Origin: Rubrivivax sp.
GTDB lineage: Bacteria; Pseudomonadota; Gammaproteobacteria; Burkholderiales; Burkholderiaceae_C
DNA: 64,000 nucleotides
Assembly: GCA_030680415.1 (NCBI GenBank)
Contig: JAUXVE010000079.1
Location: 1 to 64,000, forward strand
Direction: 5' to 3'
A model generated the notes under the pieces. The model was given only the letters and a program-made list of their open reading frames with translations. It did not search any database and was not told where the DNA came from. Of this stretch, positions 18,897-27,310 are shown one piece after another (positions within the stretch are counted from its first letter, which is position 1; every line of letters starts with the position of its first letter). The position numbers and the translations under genes were made by a program.

Positions 18897-21800
18897 GCGG
18901 CCGCCCCGTGAATCAAGCCCATCGAACACACCACGCGCGGTTCGCGCAGCGCGGCGTCGTCTTCGGCGTAGGTGAGCCGGCCTTCTTCGCGCAGCGACTT
19001 CACGGCTGCGCCAAGTTCCTCTTCGTTCACGCCGCCGCGCATCAAGCGGTTGAGCAGGTCGGCCGCTGTTTCGAGCAAGGGGCGGAGGTAGATGTCGTCG
19101 AGCGCGCGCTCGAGTTCGTCGTCGCGGAACAGCGTCTTGGCCTGCTCCATCGCATAGCGCTTCAGCCGTTCGTAGGCACGGCGGCGCGGGCTCGACGGGC
19201 GGCCCAGGCCGCCGCCCACCGACTTGTCTTGCACCACGGCGAGCTGCAGGCCCAGCGCCACCAGTTCGTGATGGTTTTCGGTGCGCGACGCGGCCGGCGT
19301 GTCGGGCGGGCATTCGGCGGCGCGCAGGATGGTGAACTGCGATTCAGTCACCGTTTGGCCGTTGGGGGCAATCCAGGCCAAATGGTCGTTGCCCTCGGGC
19401 GACTTCACGTACACGAGTGCGCCGCCCAGCGCGGCGTCTTTGCCCAGCAGCGGCAAGCGGGTGTCGTCCAGCGTGAAGGCCTTGGCCGAGTACACCACCG
19501 GCGGCAGCGACTCGACCGCGCGCGCCAGCTCGGCGTTGCCTTCGGTGGCTTGCTTCCACACTTGCCAGGCGTAAGAGGCGAGGTCCACTTCGTCGTCGGT
19601 GTCGTCGAGCACGCCCGCGCGGCCGGTGTAGAGGTCACGGATGGTGGCGGCCTGTTCATCCTCGAAAAAGGCCTCGTCGGTGCCCACGACCTCGGCGTTT
19701 TCCAGCAGCCGCTGCTGAATGCGCGCACGCAGCTGGATCAGGCGCTCCACACCGTCGGCGGGCAGGAACGAGTAGCAGTGGATTTCTTCGGCCTTTTGGC
19801 CAATACGGTCAACCCGGCCGGCGCGCTGGATGAGCCGGATGATCGCCCAGGGCAGGTCGAAATTGACGACCGCGCTGCAGTCCTGCAGGTTCTGGCCCTC
19901 AGACAAGACATCGGTGCAGATCAGCACGCGCAGTTCATCGGCCTTGGCCACGGTCTTGCCGTTGGAGCGCGGCGAGAACTGGCAGGCCAGCGCATACGGG
20001 TCGGCCGACGCGCCCGTGGCCACCGCCAGTTGTGTCAGGCTGCTCTTTCGCAGCTCGCGCCCCAGGTAGCGAGCCGTATCGGCGAACTGTGTGAACACCA
20101 GCACCTTGTCCCGCGCGTGGGTATCGACCAGCAGTTGGCGCAGCTCGGTCAGTTTGCGGTCGCGTGCCGCGTCCCACGGGCCATGGGCTGCGAGCAGCTC
20201 GCTCAAGGCCTGGGTGTCCGCCGCCAGGTGCGCCGCCAGCAGCGGCTTGAACAGGCGCGGGCTGATCCACTTGAAGCGCTTCTTGTAGTCGGTCGCGTAT
20301 TGCCGATACACCGCCTTTGCCCGTGCCAAGGTGTCAGGCTGCGTATCCGCGTCTTCAACCTCTTCCACGGCATCCACCAAACCGTCCAGCAGGTCTTCCG
20401 GGTCGCCCTGCAAGCCCTCGGCGTCTTCGTCGATGCGGTCGGCATCCAGCAAACCGGCGTCGAGCACACCCACGGGCAGGTCGAGGCCGCTTTCGATGGC
20501 GTAGAGATAGATTCGGTTGCGCAGGATGTGGCGGTCGATCGACTGCAGAAAGGAGAAACCCGATGACTCCAGCCGCTTGAACAGGTTGGTGCGGCAAAAG
20601 CCCATCAGCCGCTTGCCGGCCCGGCCGAGGTTGTCGATGACCTTGCGTTCTGCGGCGCTTGCGTTCTTCTCGGCAACCGGGTCCACATAGAGCCCCAGGC
20701 CGTAACGTGGAACGTGCAGCGCATTGATCTGGTCGACCACGGCGGCGGAGTACAGACGCGCGTAACAGTCCTGCGCGTCGGTCTCGTCCACCGCGAACTG
20801 CAGCGACAGCGGTTTGCGCAGCGGAAAGTAGCTTCGGCTGCCGTCCTTGCCGGGCAGGTAGTGACGGCCACGTTCGTCAACTTGCGTGTAGTGCTCGACG
20901 ATGAAGCTGCGCGTGCGCCTCACCATGTACAGGCGGATCAGCTCGCGCCAGTCATCGAACTCCTCGCTCTTCTCGATGGCTAGGATGGAGTTGACCTTGC
21001 ACTGGTGCTTGCGCTCGAACTCGGCCTCGCCGATGCCGTGCTTGCGCATATGGTGCTCGGGGCGAATGCCAATGTTGGCCTTTTCGTCGATGAAGAGCCT
21101 AAGCTGGCTCGACAGATCGGACTTGGTCTTGTTGTACGGCGTGGCCGTCAGCAAGATGACCTTGGCGTCACAACTGCGGATGTAGTCGGCAATCGCCTTG
21201 TAGCGCCGGCCTTCACGGTTGCGCAGGTTGTGGCTTTCGTCGATGAGAACCAGCCGGTAGCGCTTGAGGTCAGGCAGCCGCTTCGTCACCTGGCTGATCG
21301 GCAGCACGGCTCCACGCAAACCGTACTCGCTGCGGTATCGCTCCCACATCGGCTCCAGGTTCTTGGGGCAGACGATGAGGGTTTCATAGCCCTGGTCGTC
21401 CTCGAACATGCGCGCCAGGGCGGTGGACATCATCGTTTTGCCCAGCCCGACGACGTCGCCAATCATCACCCCGCCACGGCGCTGGAGGTGGCGCGCGGCG
21501 ATCTTGACGGCGCTCTTCTGGAACTCGAACAGGTCCTGCTCAAAGCGTGCCGGCAGCCGAAACTGGCTCAGGCCCGCACGCGCCTCGGTGCTCAGGTGGA
21601 AGGCGATGTTGAGGTAGATGTGATACGGTGGAATGGCTTCTTCGCGCGCCCAGCTGGCTTCAATGAGGGCTGCCAGATCGGCCGATACGTCGAGCGCCCA
21701 GCGGTCACCCCAACGCGCGTCGAACCATGACGACAGGCGTTCAGTGGCATGGTGATCCAGCACGTCCACATTCAACTCGCCCTGTCTCGCCAAGCCTTGC

Positions 21801-22294
21801 ATCGTGAGGTTGCTGCTGCCGACGAAGCCGGTGATGGGGTTGTTCACATCGTCGCGAAACAACAGGTACAGCTTGGCGTGAAGCGGGTAGGGCAGGAAGA
21901 GCTTGATGCAGACCTGTCGTGCGCGCAGCTGGCGGGCCAGCGTGCGCAGTGCCGCTTCGTCCTTGCCTGTGGGGATGCCCAGCGTGATCTGCTCGCGCAG
22001 GTGCGCGGCGAACTGCGCCTTGAGCCGAACGGCGGTGGCGTTGTCCAGGCCTTCGGGGCCAGACCCGGCGCGGTAGAGATCCCTGATTTCGTCGTGCGGC
22101 GGGCGCTGCATGCCAACCAGCACGCGGCAAATCTGACCGGCCTCGGCCGACCACGGATGAACCAGATCATCAACCGCCTGCCAGCCACGCAAATTCAGAT
22201 ACCCGACGCAGAAGTCGGCCCGCTTCGACACGGCCAGCGTGGCCCGCAGCGCGCCCAGCAACTCCTGTTCGATGTTGTCGAAGATTCTGGCCAT
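18893..22294 (-). CDS. SNF2-family helicase with N-terminal phospholipase D-like domain
   Basis: The 1133-aa protein starts with a PLD-type domain (about 1–210) holding one HxK motif, LHAKLYLLF (His139, Lys141), followed by [13 protein letters not shown]2/SNF2 helicase follows: Walker A DVVGLGKT (280–287), motif II DESH (352–355), LTATPYN as motif III, then in the second lobe [12 protein letters not shown] and motif [13 protein letters not shown]. Similar PLD-plus-SNF2 proteins occur in phage-defence loci next to adenine methyltransferases. A likely role is DNA translocation coupled to cleavage. ATG 22294 gives the full PLD domain. It is the first gene of the cassette and is coupled to the AlbA_2 gene. 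Confidence 0.9.
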   Translation of the reverse strand: MARIFDNIEQELLGALRATLAVSKRADFCVGYLNLRGWQAVDDLVHPWSAEAGQICRVLVGMQRPPHDEIRDLYRAGSGPEGLDNATAVRLKAQFAAHLREQITLGIPTGKDEAALRTLARQLRARQVCIKLFLPYPLHAKLYLLFRDDVNNPITGFVGSSNLTMQGLARQGELNVDVLDHHATERLSSWFDARWGDRWALDVSADLAALIEASWAREEAIPPYHIYLNIAFHLSTEARAGLSQFRLPARFEQDLFEFQKSAVKIAARHLQRRGGVMIGDVVGLGKTMMSTALARMFEDDQGYETLIVCPKNLEPMWERYRSEYGLRGAVLPISQVTKRLPDLKRYRLVLIDESHNLRNREGRRYKAIADYIRSCDAKVILLTATPYNKTKSDLSSQLRLFIDEKANIGIRPEHHMRKHGIGEAEFERKHQCKVNSILAIEKSEEFDDWRELIRLYMVRRTRSFIVEHYTQVDERGRHYLPGKDGSRSYFPLRKPLSLQFAVDETDAQDCYARLYSAAVVDQINALHVPRYGLGLYVDPVAEKNASAAERKVIDNLGRAGKRLMGFCRTNLFKRLESSGFSFLQSIDRHILRNRIYLYAIESGLDLPVGVLDAGLLDADRIDEDAEGLQGDPEDLLDGLVDAVEEVEDADTQPDTLARAKAVYRQYATDYKKRFKWISPRLFKPLLAAHLAADTQALSELLAAHGPWDAARDRKLTELRQLLVDTHARDKVLVFTQFADTARYLGRELRKSSLTQLAVATGASADPYALACQFSPRSNGKTVAKADELRVLICTDVLSEGQNLQDCSAVVNFDLPWAIIRLIQRAGRVDRIGQKAEEIHCYSFLPADGVERLIQLRARIQQRLLENAEVVGTDEAFFEDEQAATIRDLYTGRAGVLDDTDDEVDLASYAWQVWKQATEGNAELARAVESLPPVVYSAKAFTLDDTRLPLLGKDAALGGALVYVKSPEGNDHLAWIAPNGQTVTESQFTILRAAECPPDTPAASRTENHHELVALGLQLAVVQDKSVGGGLGRPSSPRRRAYERLKRYAMEQAKTLFRDDELERALDDIYLRPLLETAADLLNRLMRGGVNEEELGAAVKSLREEGRLTYAEDDAALREPRVVCSMGLIHGAAA

Positions 22295-22339
22295 CTGCCC
22301 CCCGGCTTCGTGGGCGATTGTGCATGCGAGATTCGTGAA

Positions 22340-22358
22340 GTCCTGTTTCGAAACGGAC
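22340..22358. promoter_or_regulatory. Near-palindrome upstream of the defence cassette, possible operator
   Basis: GTCCTGTTTCGAAACGGAC has a perfect 10-bp palindromic core (GTTTCGAAAC) with GTCC/GGAC flanks offset by one base. It sits 46 bp upstream of the helicase ATG at 22294, in the only gap between that gene and the right-hand repeat copy. Position and symmetry suit an operator controlling the cassette. Confidence 0.4.
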
Positions 22359-22411
22359 AAGCCGCGGACCGCTCGGCAAGCGCTGCACGCCGTCCTTGAT
22401 CGACGAAAAGT

Positions 22412-22802
22412 GGAACTGGGCAACAACGCCCAGGGCATCCTCGGCTACGTGGTGCGCTGGGTCGACCAGGGCGTGGGCTGCTCCAAGGTGCCCGACATCC
22501 ACAACGTCGGCCTGATGGAAGACCACGCCACGCTGCGCATCAGCAGCCAGCACATGGCCAACTGGCTGCACCATGGCGTGGTGACCAAGGATCAGGTTCG
22601 CGCCACGCTCAGGCGCATGGCCAAGGTCGTCGACAAGCAGAACGCCGGTGACCCGATGTACCGGCCGATGGCCGGGCGCTTCAAGGAGAGCGCGGCCTTC
22701 CAGGCGGCGAGCGACCTCGTGTTCAAGGGGCAGGCGCAGCCGAGCGGGTACACCGAGCCGCTGCTGCATGCGTGGCGGTTGAAGGTGAAAACCGCCTGCT
22801 GA
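22412..22802 (+). pseudogene. Truncated 3' copy of malate synthase G
   Basis: It encodes the last 130 residues of malate synthase G in frame ([19 protein letters not shown], then [19 protein letters not shown] and so on) with a stop at 22800–22802. There is no ribosome-binding site or start for this part, so it is not expected to be expressed as an enzyme. Scattered, partly synonymous differences from the intact gene show that the duplication is not brand new. Confidence 0.92.
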
Positions 22803-22809
22803 ACCCGCC

Positions 22810-23067
22810 GTGACGAAAGGCGCGGGTTTCCGGGCCTCGTGCGGCGCCTGGCTCGACCGGGTGCCGCTGCCGTGGCTGCTGGCCATCGCCGCCTGGCTTG
22901 CGCTGGCACCGCTGTATCCAGAGCCGCACCTGCGGGAGAAGCTGAAGATGCTCGCCGCCGGCACGCTGGAGCGGCCGATCGACATCTTCGACCTTCTCAT
23001 GCACGCCACGCCTGTGCTGCTGCTGGCCTGGCGCCTGGCGCGGCAGGCCAGCCGGCCGAGGCACTGA
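22810..23067 (+). CDS. Small membrane protein, second copy
   Basis: The 85-aa product starts at GTG 22810, eight bases behind the truncated glcB copy. It repeats the protein of 9277–9534 with a handful of substitutions (for example W to R near residue 42 and Q to E in LERPID). The frame and both hydrophobic segments are kept. Retention of the frame in two diverging copies suggests that selection acts or acted on this protein. The function is unknown, and in this copy the normal upstream gene is truncated, so expression is uncertain. Confidence 0.5.
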   Translation: MTKGAGFRASCGAWLDRVPLPWLLAIAAWLALAPLYPEPHLREKLKMLAAGTLERPIDIFDLLMHATPVLLLAWRLARQASRPRH

Positions 23068-23094
23068 CGGCCTGGCACGCAGCGCCGCGCGCAA

Positions 23095-23214
23095 GACCGC
23101 GTCAGGCTGCGCATCGGCAGTCCGCATAGGGCCAACTGACTGCTGCACCACGGTGTCGTGGGCAAGGATAGGCTGCGGTCCACGCCCGGGCGCATCAACG
23201 AAAGCTTCGCGTGC
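23095..23214 (+). pseudogene. Decayed fragment of a glcB 3' end, right copy
   Basis: GACCGCGTCAGGCTGCGCAT, then GGGCCAACTGAC, CACGGTGTCGTGGGCAAGGA and CGGGCGCATCAACGAAAGC parallel the relic at 9562–9680. It contains in-frame stops and ends where the repeat region begins. Confidence 0.6.
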
Positions 23215-23748
23215 AGGTCGGCGCGGCAAAGGCGCGCCCGGGCAGGCCGCAGCGCTTCGCTTCGGCGGTCGGCGCTGCGCGCCGACTCCCCTGCATCGGT
23301 CTCGCGGCCCGGCCGTTCGCAAGGCACAAGCGGTCCCCCGGACCGCTTGAGTCCCTGCTCACCTTCTCGGCGCCTCAGAGGCGCGCCGTGGCCTGCCCGG
23401 GCGCGCCTTTGAGGACACGTCTTTGGTGTTCGTCGCGAAGACAAATACGTTTGCCTCGCGGCAGGCGGCACCCGGTGGGGGCGATTTCTGCGGCGACGAG
23501 AAGCGCAGGCCTGGGGTCGGCGCGCGCAGCGCGCTTCGTCGGCTGACTCGTCGCGACTGTCTGAGCGGAGCGAACGCAGTGAGCGCAGCGAGTTTCGCGA
23601 CGCGACCCCAGGCCGAGCATCGCAGTGAAGTCGGCGCGCAGCGCCGACCGTCGCAGCATGAGCCCCCGCCGGGTGCCGCCTGCCGCGACGCGCGAAACGA
23701 TCCACACGACAGATGCGCGGGGACCATCCTATGGAGCGCGATCCCAAG
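23215..23748. repeat. Mosaic of long inverted repeats
   Basis: Four inverted-repeat pairs share about 460 bp. The 23228–23248/23390–23410 pair has 21-bp perfect arms. The 23268–23286/23630–23648 pair has 19-bp perfect arms (GTCGGCGCTGCGCGCCGAC). The 23457–23482/23662–23687 pair has 26-bp arms with one mismatch. The 23508–23519/23603–23614 pair has 12-bp arms. The last lies inside the third, while the first two interlock. Short GAGCG/AACGCAGTGAGCGCAG runs fill the centre. No coding frame here looks real. Confidence 0.85.
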
Positions 23749-24363
23749 TCAGGCCCCGCGCCCGAACACCTTGGCCAGTGCCCCATGCTTGGCCACGCGC
23801 CAGGTCGCCGGCAGGTCGCCGTTGACTTCCAGTGCCGCGTAGATCTCCCGCACGAGATCGTCGCTGGCGACCTTTGCGCTGCGCAGCTTGGCAAGCAGTC
23901 CCCAGCCGTGCCACACCGCCAGCTTGAACTCGGCCGCCAGCAGGTGCATGCCCAGGTCGTCGGTGGCCACGATGGCGCCTTTCACCAGCCCGAAGGCCAG
24001 CACGCGGCAGTCGGTCGGACCTGGCGGCGAGCCACCGCCTTGCATGTAACGCGACACGCCCTGCAGCACCGCGCCGTGCAGCACGCCGGCCGCGATGTCG
24101 ATCTGCTCGCGCTCGTCGGCGCTCAGCCGCACGCGACGGGCCAGCCGTTCGGCGACGAGTTCGGCGTCGCCTTCGAACCAGGGGTAGCGAAAACGCAGGC
24201 GCGCACTGGCATGCACCTCGGCTTCCACGTCGGGCAGGATGGTGAGCACATAACGCTTCTGTCCGAAGGGCACGCCCAGCAGCGGGCGCACGCGCTTGGC
24301 CAGCCGAAGGTAGGCATTGGTGTCCAGCAGCACGGGCGTCGTGGCTGCCGGCGCGCCCGCCAT
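23749..24363 (-). CDS. PIN-domain toxin
   Basis: The 204-aa product has the PIN nuclease acidic residues: VLLDTNAYLRLA near the N-terminus (Asp14), a conserved Glu in PDVEAEVH, PTDCRVLAFG and the C-terminal IVATDDLGM. PIN toxins cleave RNA in a Mg-dependent manner. It starts at ATG 24363, four bases behind the stop of the XRE/ImmA-IrrE gene, so the two form a tight pair with the regulator first. It is somewhat longer than classical VapC proteins (about 130–150 aa). Confidence 0.75.
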   Translation of the reverse strand: MAGAPAATTPVLLDTNAYLRLAKRVRPLLGVPFGQKRYVLTILPDVEAEVHASARLRFRYPWFEGDAELVAERLARRVRLSADEREQIDIAAGVLHGAVLQGVSRYMQGGGSPPGPTDCRVLAFGLVKGAIVATDDLGMHLLAAEFKLAVWHGWGLLAKLRSAKVASDDLVREIYAALEVNGDLPATWRVAKHGALAKVFGRGA

Positions 24364-24367
24364 CGCT

Positions 24368-25507
24368 TCAACCCCGGGTCAGCGCGTGGTGCAGCGCGGT
24401 GGCGTCGGCCAGCGAGATGTCCAGCAATTGCTGCACATACCCCGGCCCGGTGCCCTGCGCCTTCAGCAGCCGGCGCAGCGCGTTGAAGAACTCGCTGCCA
24501 AAGGTGCTGTGCGCCGCCGCCACGTAGGTGGCGGGCTCGGGCGGCAGCGGATCGAAAAGAATCTTGCTCACCCGCTGGCCGCGGCGCGCATTGCGCACGG
24601 CGTGGATGTCGGTCTTTTCGTCGAGCGGCAGCGCCGGCTCGTCCGAGGCCGCGGCATGGGTCTGCACTTCACGGAAGACCGTGTACAGCGAGATCTGGTG
24701 CTCGCGAGCATGGCGCTGCAGCACAGCCACCCTCTCGGCCTTGTGGTGCGCGGCGGCCGCCTCGCGGTAGGCGACTGCGGCCAGCGGCTGCGGAAAGAGC
24801 AGCGCGCTGGCGAACGCATCGGCGAAATCCTCGCCTTCGTTCGTGCCGGCCAGCGCCGGCGTGTAGACATGGGCCAATTCGTGCGCCATCCAGAACTTGA
24901 AGTCCTCGATGTAGGTGTCGAGGTTCAGGTAGATGAAGGTCACGCGCTGCGCCGGCAGCAGGATGTGCAAAGCGTTGTCGTGGCGTTGCCGTTCGCCCCA
25001 GAGCACAGGCACGAGGAAGGCGTCGTTCGCGGCGAACTCGGTGATCAGTGTGGAGTAGTCGAGCACCGCACGAGGGCCAATGCCAAGCTTCTCGCGTGTC
25101 TGCGCTGTGGCGCGCTGCAGGTCGGCGTAGGCGATCGAGGGCTGGCTGATGGCCGTGCGCAGCGCCCGCAGGGGTTGCAGGTGGGGCACCAGGGGCTCCA
25201 GGAGCGCGCCCATCGCCAGGGCCTTGGCGATGTGGGCTTCGGTCGTCTTCGTGGCGGCCCGACGCCGGAACGCCACGATCGGACGCATGCCTTGCGCCGC
25301 CGGCGACGCGGCCGTGAGTTGGTCGAAGGGCAGCTTGAGCGTCGTCGCCAGACGCAACAGCTTATCGGGGCGCGGGAAGTCGTCACCCTGGAGCCAGTTG
25401 GTCACCGACTGGGCGGTGACGCCGACCTGTTCGGCCAGTTCCTTCTGGGTCCAGCCCTTGGCCTGCAGGGCTTGCCTGACGGCTTCGGCTTGAAGGACTC
25501 GTTGCAT
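24368..25507 (-). CDS. XRE-family regulator with ImmA/IrrE zinc metallopeptidase domain (putative antitoxin)
   Basis: The 379-aa protein has an N-terminal XRE helix-turn-helix (GWTQKELAEQVGVTAQSVTN) and a central-to-C-terminal ImmA/IrrE-type domain with the zinc motif HELAH in FWMAHELAHVY. Such proteins can repress their operon and be inactivated or activated by proteolysis. Paired with the PIN gene, it is most likely the antitoxin. This HTH-peptidase/PIN pairing is known from comparative genomics but is less studied than VapBC. I chose ATG 25507; an upstream ATG at 25546 adds 13 residues. Confidence 0.8.
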   Translation of the reverse strand: MQRVLQAEAVRQALQAKGWTQKELAEQVGVTAQSVTNWLQGDDFPRPDKLLRLATTLKLPFDQLTAASPAAQGMRPIVAFRRRAATKTTEAHIAKALAMGALLEPLVPHLQPLRALRTAISQPSIAYADLQRATAQTREKLGIGPRAVLDYSTLITEFAANDAFLVPVLWGERQRHDNALHILLPAQRVTFIYLNLDTYIEDFKFWMAHELAHVYTPALAGTNEGEDFADAFASALLFPQPLAAVAYREAAAAHHKAERVAVLQRHAREHQISLYTVFREVQTHAAASDEPALPLDEKTDIHAVRNARRGQRVSKILFDPLPPEPATYVAAAHSTFGSEFFNALRRLLKAQGTGPGYVQQLLDISLADATALHHALTRG

Positions 25508-25542
25508 CAGGGGGTGGATTGTCGTCGGAAAGTCGGCATGGA

Positions 25543-25782
25543 TCAACTTTGATCAAGTTTTGACCCTTGACACGCATCAGGCGCTGGTGCGACCCGCCCC
25601 GCCAGGTTGTAGCGGGAAAGCGCACGCTCCACGTCTCGTCCATCGGCAAAGTCACCGGCATCGGCGGCCGCCACCGCGGCCTTCAGATCCTCGACCTGAG
25701 ATGCGCGCCAGGTCGGCGCGCGGTGGATCCGAACTTCGGACAGGTTGGCGGAAGCCTGCGTGCACTTCAACGTGGTTGCCAT
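25543..25782 (-). CDS. Antitoxin-like small protein
   Basis: The 79-aa product starts at ATG 25782 with GGGAAG six bases before it; an ATG at 25812 is also in frame. The stretch VEDLKAAVAAADAGDFADGRDVERAL resembles the C-terminal helix of small antitoxins that wraps a toxin. The 17-residue tail beyond this is not typical. No cognate toxin gene is adjacent apart from the PIN gene further downstream. It may be a third component of that locus or a relic. The family assignment is uncertain. Confidence 0.4.
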   Translation of the reverse strand: MATTLKCTQASANLSEVRIHRAPTWRASQVEDLKAAVAAADAGDFADGRDVERALSRYNLAGRVAPAPDACQGSKLDQS

Positions 25783-25957
25783 GTCACTTCCCGGTTTGTG
25801 CTGCGCGGTCATGCAATGTATTGCGTTGCGCGACTCGATGGCCAGCAGGTGCCCATCAGCCCGGGCGCATCGGGCGCCCTAACAAGTCCCGATAGGCAAG
25901 ACCCGCGTGCTGCGGCTATCGTGCGGCCCAGTCGAACCGCCTTTCGGAGACCGCCCG

Positions 25958-27304
25958 ATGCCGCACCGCCCCCTTTCCCGCGTCCGTCGCCTTGCACTCA
26001 CCTTGGCCGCGGCCGCATTCACTGCGTCCACCAGCCACGCCGGCACCGTCACCGTCGTCACCTCCTTCCCCAAGGAGCTGACGCAGGCCTACAAGTCGGC
26101 CTTCGAGAAGGCCAACCCGGGCATCAAGGTCGAGATCCTGAACAAGAACACGGTGCAGGGCATCGCCTACGTGCGTGAACTGCCGCCGGGGCAGCGGCCC
26201 GACGTGTTCTGGGCCTCGGCGCCCGACGCCTTCGAGGTGCTGGCCGGGCAGAACCTGCTCGAAAACGTCGCCGACCTGGCCAACAAGGCGGCGCCGGCCA
26301 AGGTCGGCAACTACCCCATCAACAACCCGAAGGGTCTGTACCTGGGCCAGGCGCTGGCCGGCTACGGGCTGATGTGGAACACGCGCTACATGGCGGCCAA
26401 CAAGCTGCCGGCGCCGGCGCAGTGGGCCGACCTGATGAAGCCCCAGTACTTCGGCCATGTCGCGATGAGTTCACCGTCGCGTTCCGGCACCACCCACCTC
26501 ACCGTGGAAACGGTGCTGCAGGGCGAAGGCTGGGACAAGGGCTGGTCGCAGATGCTGCAGATCGCCGGCAACTGCGCTGCCATCACCGAGCGCAGCTTCG
26601 GCGTGCCCGACGGTGTCAACAACGGCCAGTTCGGCATCGGCCTGGTGATCGACTTCTTCGGCCTGGCGGGCAAGTACTCGGGCTTCCCGGTCGAGTTCGT
26701 CTATCCCAACGTGACGGCCGTGGTGCCGGCCAACATCGGGCTCGTCGCCGGCGGCAAGAACAGCGCCGAGGCGAAGAAATTCATCGCCTACACGGTGTCG
26801 GCCGAGGGCCAGGAACTGCTGCTCGACCCCAAGATCTCGCGCCTGCCGATCCTGCCGCCCGAGGCCATGAAGGGCAAGGTGCCGGCGGGTTACCCGAACG
26901 CCTTCGAGATCGCCAAGCGCGCCAAGGTGAGCTTCGACTCCGAACTCTCGGAGTCACGCTACAACGTCGTCTCGGCGATGTTCGACCAGACCATCACTTT
27001 CCGCCTCAAGGACCTGCAGGCCGCCACCCGGGCCATCCATGCCGCCGAGGCAGCGCTGGCGAAGAAGCCCAATCCGGCCGCCGGGGCGCTGGTCAGGCAG
27101 GCACGCGACCTGGCGTTCTCGCCGGTGGTCGGCGCCGGCATGGCCGGCAACAAGGACTTCCTGGCCCTCTTCACCGCCAACAAGAAGAACGCCGCCGTGA
27201 ACAAGCAGGTCACCGGCCTGGAAGACAGCTGGAACCGCCACGCGCAGGACAACTACCAGCGCGCCCGGCAGCTCGCCGAGCAGGCGCTGGCCGGCGCGCG
27301 GTAA
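25958..27304 (+). CDS. ABC transporter periplasmic solute-binding protein
   Basis: The 448-aa product has an N-terminal signal peptide (Arg-rich n-region, Ala-rich core ending STSHAG). The mature part opens with VTVVTSFPKELTQAYKSAFEKA, typical of family 1 / iron- or spermidine-type binding proteins. RPDVFWASAPDAFEVL and IGLVIDFFGLAGKYSG are further family landmarks. Near the C-terminus there is a helical extension (from about residue 340) that is longer than in simple Fe-binding proteins. The start at ATG 25958 has CGGAGA upstream. It is the first gene of a three-gene import operon; the substrate cannot be read from the sequence. Confidence 0.87.
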   Translation: MPHRPLSRVRRLALTLAAAAFTASTSHAGTVTVVTSFPKELTQAYKSAFEKANPGIKVEILNKNTVQGIAYVRELPPGQRPDVFWASAPDAFEVLAGQNLLENVADLANKAAPAKVGNYPINNPKGLYLGQALAGYGLMWNTRYMAANKLPAPAQWADLMKPQYFGHVAMSSPSRSGTTHLTVETVLQGEGWDKGWSQMLQIAGNCAAITERSFGVPDGVNNGQFGIGLVIDFFGLAGKYSGFPVEFVYPNVTAVVPANIGLVAGGKNSAEAKKFIAYTVSAEGQELLLDPKISRLPILPPEAMKGKVPAGYPNAFEIAKRAKVSFDSELSESRYNVVSAMFDQTITFRLKDLQAATRAIHAAEAALAKKPNPAAGALVRQARDLAFSPVVGAGMAGNKDFLALFTANKKNAAVNKQVTGLEDSWNRHAQDNYQRARQLAEQALAGAR

Positions 27305-27310
27305 GGCGTC

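Larger units (their letters stand above)
22412..23214 (+). repeat. Long direct repeat, right copy
   Basis: Counterpart of 8879–9680 at a constant offset of 13,533 bp. Homology begins abruptly at GGAACTGG inside the glcB coding sequence and continues through the small ORF and its decayed glcB tail. It then gives way to an unrelated inverted-repeat region. No integrase, transposase or short target duplication was seen at either junction. Confidence 0.9.

Noticed and set aside
11769-22294. Assignment to DISARM
   Set aside because: A SNF2 helicase, PLD domain and adenine methyltransferase are present, but no DrmA-type DUF1998 helicase or DrmB was found.
11769-22294. Assignment to BREX
   Set aside because: The methyltransferase resembles PglX, but no PglZ, BrxC, BrxA/B or Lon-like gene is present.
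9790-22411. Prophage or transposon as carrier of the island
   Set aside because: No integrase, transposase, capsid, portal or conjugation gene was recognised; the long flanking repeat fits homologous recombination better.
23215-23748. CRISPR-like array in the inverted-repeat region
   Set aside because: The repeats are inverted and unevenly spaced, with no regular spacers and no cas genes.
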